Of a DNA stretch of 64,000 nucleotides, positions 18,696-31,392 are shown piece after piece. The first letter of the stretch is position 1. Every line of letters begins with the position of its first letter. The DNA is from Burkholderia humptydooensis. GTDB taxonomy: Bacteria > Pseudomonadota > Gammaproteobacteria > Burkholderiales > Burkholderiaceae. Under the pieces are notes generated by a model. That model worked only from the letters and a program-made list of their open reading frames with translations. It was not told the origin of the DNA and searched no databases. A program made the translations under genes and the position numbers. The DNA is taken from contig NZ_CP013382.1 in the NCBI RefSeq assembly GCF_001513745.1, positions 1,178,001-1,242,000 on the forward strand, written 5' to 3'.

Positions 18696-18901
18696 GATGA
18701 CGGCCGTCATCCGGCGCCGCGCACGCTCGATCGCGGAATGTCAACGAATGACGATGCGTGCCATCGGAACGATCGCCGTGTCCACGCGGCAGGAAACGCA
18801 TTGCCGCGCCGATTTGCGGCGCAACGGCAAGCGGTGCGGACGGTTGCAGTTGCCGGACCGCGTGAGGAAAACGCCTGAAAGGCCGTAAGTGAGGATGCGT
18901 C

Positions 18902-21900
18902 ATGGAAGCGACAGCGAACGAAACGCCACGCCGGCATCCGCGCACGCTGGGATGGGTAGGTACGACCGCGCTGGCGATGGGCGGCAGCAACCAGAGCCTG
19001 TTTCTGCTCGCGGCGCTCTTTGCCGGGCAGGGCGACATTCCTGGGCAGGGCAGCGCCGCCGTTCCGCTGCTCATCGTCGGGCTGCTGCTCAGCTATGCCG
19101 CCGCGCCAGGGTGGATCGAGCTGGTGTTGATGTCGCCGACGCGCGTGGGCGGGATCGCGGCTGCGTGCACCGAAGCATTCAGGCGCTACGGGGAAATCCT
19201 CTCCACGCTTGCCGGCGCGTGTTACTGGTGGGGCTGGGTGCCCGCCTGCGGTCTGACCGCGATCTTTTCGGCGACGGCGATCAACGAATGGTATCTGCCG
19301 GGGGTGCCCGTTACCGTACTCGCTTGCGCGCTCGTCGCCGCGTTCACGTTCGTCAACCTGTGCGGCATCCGATGGGTCACGCGGCTCGCGATACCGATCG
19401 CGACTGCATCGGCCGGGCTGGCGTTCATCTCGGCGATAGCGCCGGTCATGGCCGGCACGGTCGACTGGCACCGTGCCGCGGATTTTCACCTGACGACGCC
19501 ATTTGCAGGGCACTTCGGCGAACTCACGTCGCTGATGGCCGGGCTGTATCTGATCGGCTTTGCCGCACCGGCATTCGAGGCCGCCACGTGTCACGTCGGC
19601 GAGACGGCCGATCAGAACCGCAACGTGCCGCGCGCGATGCTGGCGAGCGCGGCGATGGCCGGACTCTATTTTGCGGTGTTGCCTGGGGTATGGCTGGGCC
19701 TGCTGGGTCCGGGCCCGCTTGGCCAGGATCTCGGCCAGGTGCTGGGGCCGAGCTTCGCGCCGGTGTTCGGCAGTCTCGCGAAGGCCGCGGCGATCTGGTT
19801 CATGATGTTCAACATGTTTCATGGCACGATACAGCCGCTTGCCGGCGCCTCGCGCACGCTTGCCCAACTGTCCGAGGATGGCGTGGCGCCCAGGTTTCTC
19901 GCGTTGCGCAACCGGGCCGACGTGCCGTGGTGCGCGACGCTCGTGACGGCGGGTTTCTCGTTGGGTCTGCTGCTGCTCGGCGACCCCGTCTGGCTGCTTG
20001 CGGCGGCGAACTTCACATACCTCACGAGCATCTTTCTTTGCAGTGTCGCCGTGTGGCTGCTGCGGCGCGATGCGCCTCTCGCGCACCGGCCGTACCGGGC
20101 GCCGCGCGGCACGATCGGCCTCGGCCTTGCCGCTGCGGGCGTATGGATGCTCTCGGGCGTGCTCGGCTTCGAGCAGTACGGCCTGCCCACGGTCGTATGC
20201 GGCCTGGCGTTCGCGTATTCCGGCGCGGCGCTTTTTGCGTGGCGCAAGTGGGAGGATCGCCGCCGCGCGGGCCTGCCGGGGATCGGCGACACGCTGCACT
20301 TCAAGCTGACGGGCGCAATGCTGCTCGTGCTGGCGCTCGATGGCGCAGGCTACATGCTGGCGATCAGCCAGATTGCCCGGAAGAACGGGCCGATGGAAAC
20401 CGCGCTCGAGGACATCTTCGTCGCCGTCGCAATGCTGACGGTCACCGTCGGCATTGTGCTGCCGGGCATGATTGCGCATTCCGCCGACGAACTGAGCCGC
20501 GCGGCCCGCCGTCTCGCGACCGGCACGCTCAAGGACTTTTCGAACGCGATGAGCGCGCTGGGCCGAGGCGATCTGGACGGCGCCTATGCGAACTTCGCGC
20601 CTGACCGGCTCCGGGGCCACGGGGGCGACGAACTGGGCCGGATGGCCGAGAGCTTCAATATGCTGCAGTCGGAGATCGGCATTGCCGCGACGGGGCTCGG
20701 CGATGCGCGCGAAGGCCTGCGGCGGGCGCGCAGCGAGCTGACGAACGCCAATCTCGATCTGCAGCGGGCCCATGACAGCCTCGAAGAGCGGGTGCGGCAG
20801 CGCACGCGCGAACTGCAGGAAGCCAACCGCGCCAAGTCGATTTTCCTCGCCAACATGAGCCACGAACTGCGCACGCCGCTCAATGCGATTCTCGGCTACG
20901 CGCAGTGGTTTCGGCGCGACGCGGCGGCCGGCGAGCGGCAGGTGCGCGCGGCCAGCATCATCAAGCAAAGCGGCGAACACCTGCTGATGCTGATCACCGA
21001 CATTCTCGACCTCGCGAAGATCGAGGCAGGCAAGCTCGACCTGTGTCCGGGCCCGGCCGGGCTCGACGGCGTGCTGTCGAGCGTGATGGACATCATTCGC
21101 GTGAAGAGCGAGGAAAAAGGGCTGGCCTGCGTGCTCGATGCCGCTTCTGACTTGCCGCCCTCCGTATGGATCGACGACAAGCGCCTGCGTCAGGTGCTGC
21201 TCAATCTGCTCGGCAACGCGGTGAAATTCACGTCGCGCGGACGCGTGGAACTGCGTGTGAGCCTGCTGCAGCCTGCGGATGAACTCGCCCGTGTCCGATT
21301 CGAAGTCCGTGACACCGGCGTGGGCATTGCCCACGACAGGCTCACGAGCATTTTCGATCCGTTTGAACAGGCGGGCGAAGCGCAAAGCCGCGCGGGCGGC
21401 ACGGGGCTGGGGCTGTCCATCAGCCGGCAACTCGTGCGGCTGATGGGGGGCGAGATCGAGGTCGAAAGCGAGCCCGGCGCCGGCAGCCGGTTCTGGTTCG
21501 ACCTCGAGCTGGCGGTGGTCGAGGTGGCGCCCGCGCGTGCGCAGCCAGCGCAGAGCATCACCGGATATCAGGGCGCCCGCCGCCGGCGCCTGCTGGTCGT
21601 CGACGACATCGATGCGAACCGGTCGGTGCTGCGCGACACGCTGGGCGCCTTGGGCTTCGACATCGACGAAGCCGTCAATGGCGTCGAGGCAATCCATGCG
21701 GCGGAGAACGACCGACCGGATCTGATCCTGATGGACATTTGCATGCCGGTCATGAACGGCATGGAGGCGACCCGGCGGATTCGCGAGATTCCGGCATTGC
21801 GGGATGTGCCGATCATCGCGGTATCGGCCAGCGCCACGCCGGAGGACGCGGCGGCCGCGCTCGCGGCGGGCGCCTCCATGTTTCTGCCCAAGCCGGTGGA

Positions 21901-22227
21901 TCACGACCGGTTGCTGGGCGAACTCGGCACGTTGCTCGGGCTGCAGTGGCGCCATGAGGCCCCCGGGTCGAACGCGGAGCGCGCCGGGGACACGCCGTCC
22001 ATCGAGCCGATGGCGATTCCGGATGAAGGGCGGATGGCGCATCTGTACCGGCTCGCACTCGCCGGCAACATGCGCGCGATCCGGCTTTGGGCGGAAGAAC
22101 TCATCACAGCCGAGCCGCAATGCCGCGTGTTTGCGGACAGGCTGACGGAAATGGCAAAGGGCTGCCGGTCCGAGGCGATTCTCAGGCTAGTCGAAACCTA
22201 CATCAATCCGGCACAGGTAACCGAAAC

Positions 22228-22231
<4 letters not shown>
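18902..22231 (+). CDS. Amino-acid-permease / hybrid histidine kinase fusion
   Basis: A 1109-residue protein. Residues about 10-450 form an APC-superfamily permease-like domain with some twelve membrane helices, including GGSNQS in the first helix and an AFEAATCHVGET segment in the middle. Two more helices (about 465-530) and a HAMP-like linker with coiled coil lead to a HisKA domain (NMSHELRTPLN, His654), an HATPase with the N box NAVKF and G boxes, and a receiver domain with Asp945 in LMDICMP. A helical C-terminal tail follows. A GTGAGGA ribosome site precedes the ATG. The layout parallels CbrA, where an SLC5 transporter is fused to a kinase, but here the transporter is APC. It probably senses an amino acid or amine, with or without transport. 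Confidence 0.88.
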
Positions 22232-24357
<2,126 letters not shown>

Positions 24358-24387
24358 TGGCCGGGCGCAACGGGACAGGGGGAAGAA

Positions 24388-26145
24388 ATGAAGTTCCGGT
24401 GGTGGATTGCCCACCTCAAGATACGTACCCGCCTGTGGCTGGCATTTGCCTTCCTGCTGCTCCTGCTGGTTGTGACCAATCTCGTGACATTCCATCAAAT
24501 GGGGGCCTTGCAAGCCGCGCGCGAACGACTGGTGCGCGGCGCGCAGGATTCCGGCGCGAAGGCCGATCATTTCGACCGGGTGCTGCTGGCGCAGGGCGGA
24601 ATACGACTGGTCAACGAGAACGCGCGGCGGGCGTTCGAGCTGTTCCTGATCCAAAGCCGCGACCCCATTGATCAACAGCAGTTTGACACGGTCTTCGCCG
24701 CGCAGAAGAACACCACCCAGCGCATTACCGTTCTGTACAAGACGTTCGAGAGCCTGCTCGATACACCCGACGAGCGGGCTGCGTTCAAGGCCGTCCTGAA
24801 GGCTCGCTGGGATTACGTCAATACGCGGACAGCCGTGGAAAAGCGGTTGGCTGCGGGAGATCGCGATGCGGCCGCGAATGCGCTGCACCAACTGGTCATG
24901 CCAAAGCTGGCGACCTATATCCAGTCCTGGCAGTCGATGATCGAGCTGGAGCGCAGCCAGGCGTTGGCGGCCCAGGCGCTGGAAGCGCAGCGGTATGTCA
25001 TTGCCCGTGGCCTTGTCCTGTCCATGCTGGGTCTCGCGACCATGCTGGCCGGCATCGCCATGTACAGCATCATCCGGCATATCACGTCCTCGCTGCGCCG
25101 GATCGGCGATTCGGCGCAGCAGTACGCGCTGGGCAATTTCAATCAGCCCATCGAGATCGATGCCGACGATGAGATCGCCGAACTGGCGGAGTCGTTCAAC
25201 ACGATGGCGGAGGAACTCGAGGCGAGCCGCAACGAACTGCTCAACCACCAGCGTCACCTGGAAGAGCGCGTCGCGGAACGGACGAACGAGCTCACGGCGG
25301 CAAACAGGGAACTCGTCAGCACCAATGCGAAGTTGACGCTGGCGCATGTCAAGCTGCTGGAATCCGAGAAGCTGGCGTCCATCGGGTTGCTGGCCGCCGG
25401 CGTCGCGCACGAGATCAACAATCCCGTCGGTTTCGTCTATAGCAACTTCGGTACGCTCGAAGCTTATCTGCGCAAGCTATTCCACGTGCTGACGCTGTAC
25501 GAAAACATGGAAGAGAAGATCGCTTCGCCCGAGGCGGTGTCGACCATTCACTCGGCGAAGGAGACTGCGGAGCTCAACTACCTGAAAGAAGACATACCTG
25601 CGTTGATGCGTGAATCCAGGGATGGGCTGATGCGTGTCAAGGAGATTGTCCAGAATTTGCGGGATTTCGCGCGCAACGACGCCAAACCGACGTTTGTTCT
25701 GGCGAACGTCCATCAAGGTCTCGATTCGACGCTGCGGGTCGTCCAGAACGAAGTCAAGGCGCATGCCGAAATCGTCAAGGAATACGGCGATTTGCCGGAC
25801 ATCGAGTGCGTGCTGTCGCAACTGAATCAGGTTTTCCTCAACATCATCGTCAACGCGTCTCATGCGATGCGCGATCGCTTTGGCAGGATCACGATCCGCA
25901 CCAGCGCCGATGCCGATACGATATGCATCGCCATCAGCGACAATGGCTGCGGAATCGCGTCTGAACACCTGACGCGCATCTTCGAGCCTTTCTTCACGAC
26001 CAAGCCCGTTGGCAAGGGAACGGGCCTGGGCCTGTCCATCTCCTACGGCATCGTGTCCAGTCACCACGGACAACTGACAGTCGAATCGGAACCCGGCAGG
26101 GGAACGACGTTCCATATCGTGCTCCCGATCAGGCAACCGGCGTAG
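24388..26145 (+). CDS. Membrane sensor histidine kinase with HAMP domain
   Basis: A 585-residue kinase. Two membrane helices (about 15-37 and 208-230) enclose a mostly helical periplasmic domain of about 170 residues resembling the four-helix-bundle sensors of chemoreceptors. A HAMP domain and a coiled coil (about 285-325) precede the catalytic core. The phosphoacceptor is His341 in [13 protein letters not shown], the NtrB/ZraS-like form. The ATP-binding domain has NASHAM, DNGCGI and [18 protein letters not shown] ribosome site precedes the ATG. No cognate regulator directly follows; it may feed the receiver proteins upstream. Ligand unknown. Confidence 0.88.
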   Translation: MKFRWWIAHLKIRTRLWLAFAFLLLLLVVTNLVTFHQMGALQAARERLVRGAQDSGAKADHFDRVLLAQGGIRLVNENARRAFELFLIQSRDPIDQQQFDTVFAAQKNTTQRITVLYKTFESLLDTPDERAAFKAVLKARWDYVNTRTAVEKRLAAGDRDAAANALHQLVMPKLATYIQSWQSMIELERSQALAAQALEAQRYVIARGLVLSMLGLATMLAGIAMYSIIRHITSSLRRIGDSAQQYALGNFNQPIEIDADDEIAELAESFNTMAEELEASRNELLNHQRHLEERVAERTNELTAANRELVSTNAKLTLAHVKLLESEKLASIGLLAAGVAHEINNPVGFVYSNFGTLEAYLRKLFHVLTLYENMEEKIASPEAVSTIHSAKETAELNYLKEDIPALMRESRDGLMRVKEIVQNLRDFARNDAKPTFVLANVHQGLDSTLRVVQNEVKAHAEIVKEYGDLPDIECVLSQLNQVFLNIIVNASHAMRDRFGRITIRTSADADTICIAISDNGCGIASEHLTRIFEPFFTTKPVGKGTGLGLSISYGIVSSHHGQLTVESEPGRGTTFHIVLPIRQPA

Positions 26146-26367
26146 CGCCTGGAAACGCCGCGAATCCGGCGCTCCGTCGAGGCCCGGTAGCGGGTCGGCT
26201 CATGCCTCTTGCTAGATGCTAGTGTGATAATTCCAATTCGATTATCGAAGCGGACAGCTAGCGTTGAACCCTATTTAAGGCGTCAAGATGCCCGATGCCC
26301 ACGAACGCAGTTGCGTTTCGCTCAACCAGGCCAGGCATACGTCAACCATCCCGTTGGCGAGGAATTC

Positions 26368-28386
26368 ATGGATGCGATCGCCCAATTTTTCGGATCAACC
26401 GGATTCATGCCCCACGGCTATTGTTTTCATTGGTCATCCGGCCTGCTGTGGACTTACGTCGGCTCGGACGCGGTCATCGCGTTGTCGTACTACTCGATTC
26501 CGGTCGCGCTATGGACCTTTACGCGGCGTCGTGCCGAGCTGCCGTTCAGTTGGGCCTTTCTCATGTTTGCGTCCTTTATCCTGGCGTGCGGGACGACGCA
26601 TTTGATTGCCATTCTGAACATCTGGCAGCCAGAGTACTGGCTCGATGCCGGTGTCAAGACGATCACCGCGATCGCCTCCCTGTCCACTGCCGTCGCAATC
26701 TGGCCCTTGATGCCGAAGGCGCTTGCGCTGCCAGGCGTGAAGCAGTTGGAAGCGGCAAGCAACGATTTGCTGCGCGAGGTTGCCGCACACCGCAAGACAG
26801 AAGAAGAACTGCAAGCGCTCAACCGCGAACTGGAGCATCGGGTCGCGCAGCGCACCGCCGAACTCGAACGTGCAGCCGACGCGCTGCGCCGCAAGAGCGT
26901 GGAGCTGGAGCACGCGCTGCAGTCGCTGCGCGACAGCGAAGAGCGCATGCGACAGATCGTCGACACCGCGCTGGACGCTGTCGTCACGATGGATTCCGAC
27001 GGTGTCGTGGTCGGATGGAATCCGCAGGCTGCGGCCATCTTCGGCTGGTCGGCCGATGAAGCGCTTGGTCGTTCGATGAGCGAGCTGATCATTCCCCATC
27101 GCTATCGGGAGGCTCATACCCGCGATTTGCAGCGGTACTTGGAGACTGGCGAGGCAAAGCTGCTGCACCAGCGGATCGAGTGGACCGCCTTGCACCGCGA
27201 CGGGCATGAATTCCCGGTCGAGCTCGCCATCACGCCAATCGGCGTCGGCACACGTCGGTACTTCAGCGGGTTCTTGCGTGACATTACCGCGCGCAAGGAA
27301 ACCGAGCGTGCCCTGCGCGACAGCGAAAAGCGCTTTCGCGCCACGTTCGAGCAGGCGGCCGTCGGCATCGCGCATGTCAGCCCGGACGGCCGCTGGCTGC
27401 GCGTCAACCAGAAGCTGTGCGACATCGTCGGTTACACGCGCGAAGAGTTGCTCGCGCTGACCTTCCAGGACATCACGCATCCCGACGATCTGGATGCGGA
27501 TCTCGCGCAGGTGCGCCAGGTGCTCGATGGGCAGATCGATACGTACACGATGGAAAAGCGCTATTTCAGGAAAGATCACAGCGAGGTATGGATCGAGCTG
27601 ACCGTCGCGCTGATGCGCGACGACGCAGGCAAGCCGAGCTATTTCATTTCGGTGGTCGCGGACATCGCCGAACGCAAGCGCGCCGAGGAGGCGCTGCGAA
27701 TCTCGCGCGAAGAGCTGCGGCGCCTGTCCGCGCATATCCAGAAGATACGCGAGGAAGAGATGGCGCGCATCGCCCGCGAATTGCATGACGACTTCGGCCA
27801 ACAACTGACTGCCCTGAAGATGGCGGTTACGCTGTTGGAACATAAAAAGCCGGCAGGCCCGGAGCGTTTGATTTCACGGAATGACCTCAGCTCCATCTAT
27901 GCGTTGATCGATCAACTGATCAATTCGGTGCGGCGGTTCGCGGCAGACCTGCGTCCTGCGATGCTGGACGATCTCGGCCTTATCCCCGCCATCGACTGGT
28001 TGATCGAAGAATTCTCGGCGCGTTATCACGTGCACGTCACTCGTCACATCGATGCGCAGGCGATCCACTTCAATCGCGAAAGCAGGGTAGGGGTGTTTCG
28101 CATTGTTCAGGAGGCGCTCACGAACGTCGCACGTCATTCCGCTGCAACCGAAGTGGTGATCGATATCACCCGCGACGATTCTCATTGCATCGTGCGGATT
28201 GCCGATAACGGCCGCGGCGCCGTGCGTGATTCCAGCCTTGGCCGGCGATCGTTCGGTCTGCTCGGGATGAGGGAGCGCGCTGCGCTACTGGGCGGCGATA
28301 CCCAGATCCGCACGTCGCCCGGAGCCGGTTTTGTGTTGACCGTCACGTTGCCGCTTGCGGCAGTCGAAGCGCAGGCCGTAGAGTAA
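26368..28386 (+). CDS. Histidine kinase with ethylene-receptor-like membrane domain
   Basis: A 672-residue kinase. The start at 26368 has an AGGAA ribosome site. Residues about 25-115 form three membrane helices matching the ethylene-binding domain of plant ETR1 and cyanobacterial Etr1: [13 protein letters not shown] holds Asp34, Tyr41, Ile44 and Pro45, and [13 protein letters not shown] holds Cys74 and His78, the copper ligands. Spacing is the same as in ETR1 (Asp25, Tyr32, Ile35, Pro36, Cys65, His69). A coiled coil, two PAS domains (about 205-335 and 335-455), a HisKA_3 dimerisation domain with His473 in ELHDDFGQQ and an HATPase follow. HisKA_3 kinases normally partner NarL/LuxR regulators, but none is adjacent. 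Ethylene or another copper-dependent ligand is a strong inference. Confidence 0.88.
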   Translation: MDAIAQFFGSTGFMPHGYCFHWSSGLLWTYVGSDAVIALSYYSIPVALWTFTRRRAELPFSWAFLMFASFILACGTTHLIAILNIWQPEYWLDAGVKTITAIASLSTAVAIWPLMPKALALPGVKQLEAASNDLLREVAAHRKTEEELQALNRELEHRVAQRTAELERAADALRRKSVELEHALQSLRDSEERMRQIVDTALDAVVTMDSDGVVVGWNPQAAAIFGWSADEALGRSMSELIIPHRYREAHTRDLQRYLETGEAKLLHQRIEWTALHRDGHEFPVELAITPIGVGTRRYFSGFLRDITARKETERALRDSEKRFRATFEQAAVGIAHVSPDGRWLRVNQKLCDIVGYTREELLALTFQDITHPDDLDADLAQVRQVLDGQIDTYTMEKRYFRKDHSEVWIELTVALMRDDAGKPSYFISVVADIAERKRAEEALRISREELRRLSAHIQKIREEEMARIARELHDDFGQQLTALKMAVTLLEHKKPAGPERLISRNDLSSIYALIDQLINSVRRFAADLRPAMLDDLGLIPAIDWLIEEFSARYHVHVTRHIDAQAIHFNRESRVGVFRIVQEALTNVARHSAATEVVIDITRDDSHCIVRIADNGRGAVRDSSLGRRSFGLLGMRERAALLGGDTQIRTSPGAGFVLTVTLPLAAVEAQAVE

Positions 28387-28675
28387 GCGTCGGGACGTCA
28401 TCGACCGCTCAGGCAGAATCGGAGGGGCACCGTTGCAACAGCCAAGGTGTTGCCCGCCGTCACATCTCGTCCCGTTTTGCTTCTGGCGCAAAGTCTATCC
28501 GCCATGTCGGGGATTCCCGTGATTTCCGGGCCGCTTGCCGGATGATTGGCGGGAACCGGCTCTGACGTGTCGAATTCGGCGACGTTCGCTCGTCGACATG
28601 TCGAGGCCACCCGACGCAGCCGGACCGGTTCCGGCTGCCATGCGGATCGACTCGTCCACTCAAGGAGAAGGCAAA

Positions 28676-29113
28676 ATGCGCGTGATGGTCATGGTGAAGG
28701 CGACGAACGAATCGGAGGCGGGCAAGATGCCGTCGAAGGAACAGTTCGAGGCGATGGGCAAGTTCAACGAGGAACTCGTGAAGGCGGGCGTGATACTCGC
28801 GGCCGATGGTCTGCATCCGAGTGCGAAAGGCAAGCGGGTGCGCTTCTCGGGCAGCGCGCGGACCGTGATCGACGGGCCGTTCGCGCAAACCGGGGAGCTT
28901 GTCGCAGGGTTCTGGCTGTGGAAGGTCGCGTCGATGGAAGAGGCCGTCGAATGGGTGAAACGGTGCCCGAATCCGATGGATGGCGATTCGGAGATCGAGA
29001 TCCGGCCGCTGTACGAGATGGAAGACTTCGGCGACGAATTCACGTCCGCGTTGCGCGAGCGGGAGGCGCGGTTGCGCGACGAGATCGACGGGGAGGGCAA
29101 GGGCGCGCGCTGA
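28676..29113 (+). CDS. YCII-family (DGPF) protein
   Basis: A 145-residue protein with a good AAGGAG ribosome site. It carries the MRVMVMVKA strand at the start, the VIDGPFAQTGELVAGFWLW block that gives the DGPF group its name, and the EAVEWVKRCP helix that follows. These YciI-like proteins adopt a ferredoxin-like dimer; some are used as accessory domains beside ECF sigma factors, and most have no known reaction. No sigma factor gene is next to it. Cytoplasmic, function unproven. Confidence 0.8.
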   Translation: MRVMVMVKATNESEAGKMPSKEQFEAMGKFNEELVKAGVILAADGLHPSAKGKRVRFSGSARTVIDGPFAQTGELVAGFWLWKVASMEEAVEWVKRCPNPMDGDSEIEIRPLYEMEDFGDEFTSALREREARLRDEIDGEGKGAR

Positions 29114-29146
29114 CGCCGGGCGCCGGCGGTTTCGAAGGAGCATTCT

Positions 29147-29330
29147 CAGCTTGCCGAGCGTGAGCGGCCCGTCGACGTCGACGCTCGCGGTCTTGCCGCG
29201 ATGCGACAGATCCCGGCGATAGAGCGCGCCGCTTCCGAACCGGAAGCGGATGCAGCGGTGCTGCTTCAGATCGTGCGGCGCGTCTTGCGGCGCATCGCGC
29301 GGGACGTCGCGGATTTCCCCGAATGGCCGG
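29147..29330 (-). pseudogene. Remnant of a LysR-type regulator (effector domain)
   Basis: Reading the minus strand through 29330-29147 gives about 60 codons that resemble the late effector domain of LysR regulators: a DLKQHRCIRFRFGSGALYR segment followed by VDVDGPLTLGKL. These are the familiar HRCI-R-F and VDGPLTL landmarks. No helix-turn-helix or N-terminal part is found upstream, where the permease gene lies only a few bases away, and the frame runs on without the family's normal ending. It therefore looks like a decayed fragment, possibly left by a deletion fused to the permease gene end. Confidence 0.6.
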
Positions 29331-29336
29331 CGGCCT

Positions 29337-30632
29337 TCACCGCTTCGCCGCCGTCCGCCTGTCCGTGACGAGAAGATAACCGATGGCCGACGCGGTCAGC
29401 AGCAGCGGCCACAGCAGATACCAGCCCGTCGTCGCGAGCAGCAGGAGCGCCGACAGGAACGCGACGATCGACGCGCGATGCGCGAACCCGCCGCGCGGCA
29501 GGAGCTTCGCGGCCGCCGCCGCGCCGAGCACGTAGACCATCACGAAATTGCCCGACGTCGCGAGCACGAGCGGCTTCGGCCCCATGCCCGTCGCGACGGC
29601 CGCGACGAGCGCGCAGCCGGCGAGCGCCGCGAGGACGGCGAGGCTGCGCCGCGGCACGCCGCCCGTCTGGCTGCCTTGCGCGAACCAGCGGGGCAGCGCG
29701 CCGTCGCGGCCGAGCGCGGCGCCGAGCTTCGCCGCGCCCGCGAAGTAGGCGTTCATCGTGCCGAGCGTGAGCAGCAGCGCGGCCGCCGTCGCGATCAACT
29801 GCGCGTTGCCGCCGATCCCGCGCGCGATCAGCTCCGCGAGCGGCGCGCCCGATGCGCCCGCCGCAGGCCCGAGCACGAGCACGCTCGCGGCCGCGACCGA
29901 CAGGTACAGCAGCCCCACCACCGCGACCGCGATGCCCGTCGAGCGCGGCAGGTCGTGCGCGGGCCGCCGGAACTCGGCTGCGAGATGGGTGATCGCTTCC
30001 CAGCCGGCGAAGCTCCAGACGAGCAGTGCGGCGGCCTCGCCGACCGCGAGCCAGCCGTGCGGCGCGAACGGATGCAGGTGCGCCGCGCGCGCGTGCGGTG
30101 CGGACGCGAGCACGGCGGCGACGAGCAGCGCGACGAGCAGCGCGGACAGCATGAGCTGCATGCGCCCCGACACGGTGACGCCGAACGCGTTCGCGGCCGC
30201 GACGATCGCGATCAGCGCGGCCGCCGACGCGATCACCGTCGCGTGTCCGCCGCCCGTGACGGCGGCGACGTACGCGCCGCCGAACATCGCGGCGGCGGGC
30301 GCGCCGGCCGGCACCGCGAAATAGAAGCACCAGCCGACGACGGCCGCCGCTTTCGGGCCGAACGCGGTGCGCACGTAGGTCGATACGCCGCCTGCGTCCG
30401 GATAGCGGGCGCCGAGCGCGGCGAAGGTCGCGGCGAGCGGGATCGACAGCACGACGAGCGCCGCCCATGCAATGAGCGACGCGGGGCCCGCGACCTCGGC
30501 CGCGAGCGCGGGCAGCGCGATCACGCCGGTGCCGAGCACCGCGCCGATGTAGAGCGCGGTGCCCTGGAGGATCGTGAGTGAGCCGGCGTGGTGCGGCACG
30601 GCCGTGGCGCCGCGCTCGACGGGGGCGTTCAT
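29337..30632 (-). CDS. APC-superfamily amino acid permease (YjeH-like)
   Basis: About 431 residues from the ATG at 30632, which has an AGGAG ribosome site; an ATG 24 bases upstream lacks one. Around 12 membrane helices are visible. The first helix contains GAVLGTGVIALPALAAEVAGPAS, typical of the APC fold substrate site, and the TM3 region has the RYPDAGGVSTYVR segment. It resembles E. coli YjeH, an exporter of neutral and branched-chain amino acids, but direction and substrate cannot be read from the sequence. A LysR remnant lies at its 3' end and may once have been its regulator. Confidence 0.8.
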   Translation of the reverse strand: MNAPVERGATAVPHHAGSLTILQGTALYIGAVLGTGVIALPALAAEVAGPASLIAWAALVVLSIPLAATFAALGARYPDAGGVSTYVRTAFGPKAAAVVGWCFYFAVPAGAPAAAMFGGAYVAAVTGGGHATVIASAAALIAIVAAANAFGVTVSGRMQLMLSALLVALLVAAVLASAPHARAAHLHPFAPHGWLAVGEAAALLVWSFAGWEAITHLAAEFRRPAHDLPRSTGIAVAVVGLLYLSVAAASVLVLGPAAGASGAPLAELIARGIGGNAQLIATAAALLLTLGTMNAYFAGAAKLGAALGRDGALPRWFAQGSQTGGVPRRSLAVLAALAGCALVAAVATGMGPKPLVLATSGNFVMVYVLGAAAAAKLLPRGGFAHRASIVAFLSALLLLATTGWYLLWPLLLTASAIGYLLVTDRRTAAKR

Positions 30633-30958
30633 CTGTCGGGTCTCCTGAAGGGGCATGTGTTCGAGTGTGCCGGCGTGTCCGCGCGGCCGGCCGGGCAGGG
30701 GTCGCCGCCGCCGGGCAGCGTGGAACGCAAGCGGCGATGATAGTGGATGGCGCCGGTTTCGGCGTGCGAGCGTTCAGTAGTTTGTTGCTGCCGACGGGGA
30801 TTGTTTCGGAAGGAAATGCGCAAGCGGGGCGCTTGCGCCGTGCGATCGGCCGGGTTCGGGCAGGCGGCGCGGGGGGCCGGTGCGCGCCGTCCGTGCGGCG
30901 CGAGGAGACGGAAACCGCGACGCAGACGGGCCGAGACCCGTCCGCGCGATGCGAACGC
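30633..30958. other. Intergenic region with no supported gene
   Basis: About 325 bases between the permease start and the end of the small unknown gene. It should carry the permease promoter near its low-coordinate end. No family-like reading frame, clear terminator or repeat was found. Confidence 0.4.
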
Positions 30959-31252
30959 TTATTGCGGAATCACGAACGTCTGATGGAAGACAATGCCGTT
31001 CGGCGTGCTCGGCGCGGTGAACGCGAACGGCGTTTCGATCTTGCCGACGACGACGGTCCCCTTGAACGTGGCCGGCCCGCCCCAGTTGACGCCGGCGACC
31101 ACCAGCGTGTTGAGGCCGTCGGCGAGATACGGCGTCAGGTCGACCTGGTCGGAGAAGGTGGGGTTGTTCTCGGTTTTCCTGTCGTAGACGACCAGTCCGT
31201 TGACGGTCGCGAAGACTTCGTTGTCCGCGTTGGTGATGTAGAGGGTGGCCAT
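30959..31252 (-). CDS. Small beta-rich protein of unknown function
   Basis: A 97-residue protein not recognised. Alternating hydrophobic residues, a VDLTPYLADGLNTLVV segment and a VNWGGPATFKG segment suggest a jelly-roll or galactose-binding-like sandwich; the D-L-T-P-Y-L-x-x-G-x-N-T-L pattern is common in carbohydrate-binding beta-sandwich modules. No signal peptide or cysteine. The start codon has no strong ribosome site. It stands alone between a permease and a helicase gene. A free-standing lectin-like module is possible; nothing in the neighbourhood confirms it. Confidence 0.65.
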   Translation of the reverse strand: MATLYITNADNEVFATVNGLVVYDRKTENNPTFSDQVDLTPYLADGLNTLVVAGVNWGGPATFKGTVVVGKIETPFAFTAPSTPNGIVFHQTFVIPQ

Positions 31253-31392
31253 GACGATGGGCGGCCGGGCGTGCCCGTCGACGATTGTTCGGGCGGAGCC
31301 CGGAAAACACTACTGACCAGTTCTGGTAGGAGCCGCGCCGAGCACGAGTCGATCGAGCATCGATGCAGAACCGCCGAACCCCGCGGCCCGCG

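Noticed and set aside
26209..26367. Longer N-terminus for the ethylene-receptor-like kinase
   Set aside because: The internal ATG at 26368 has a clear AGGAA ribosome site, and the extension is hydrophilic and precedes the membrane domain without similarity.
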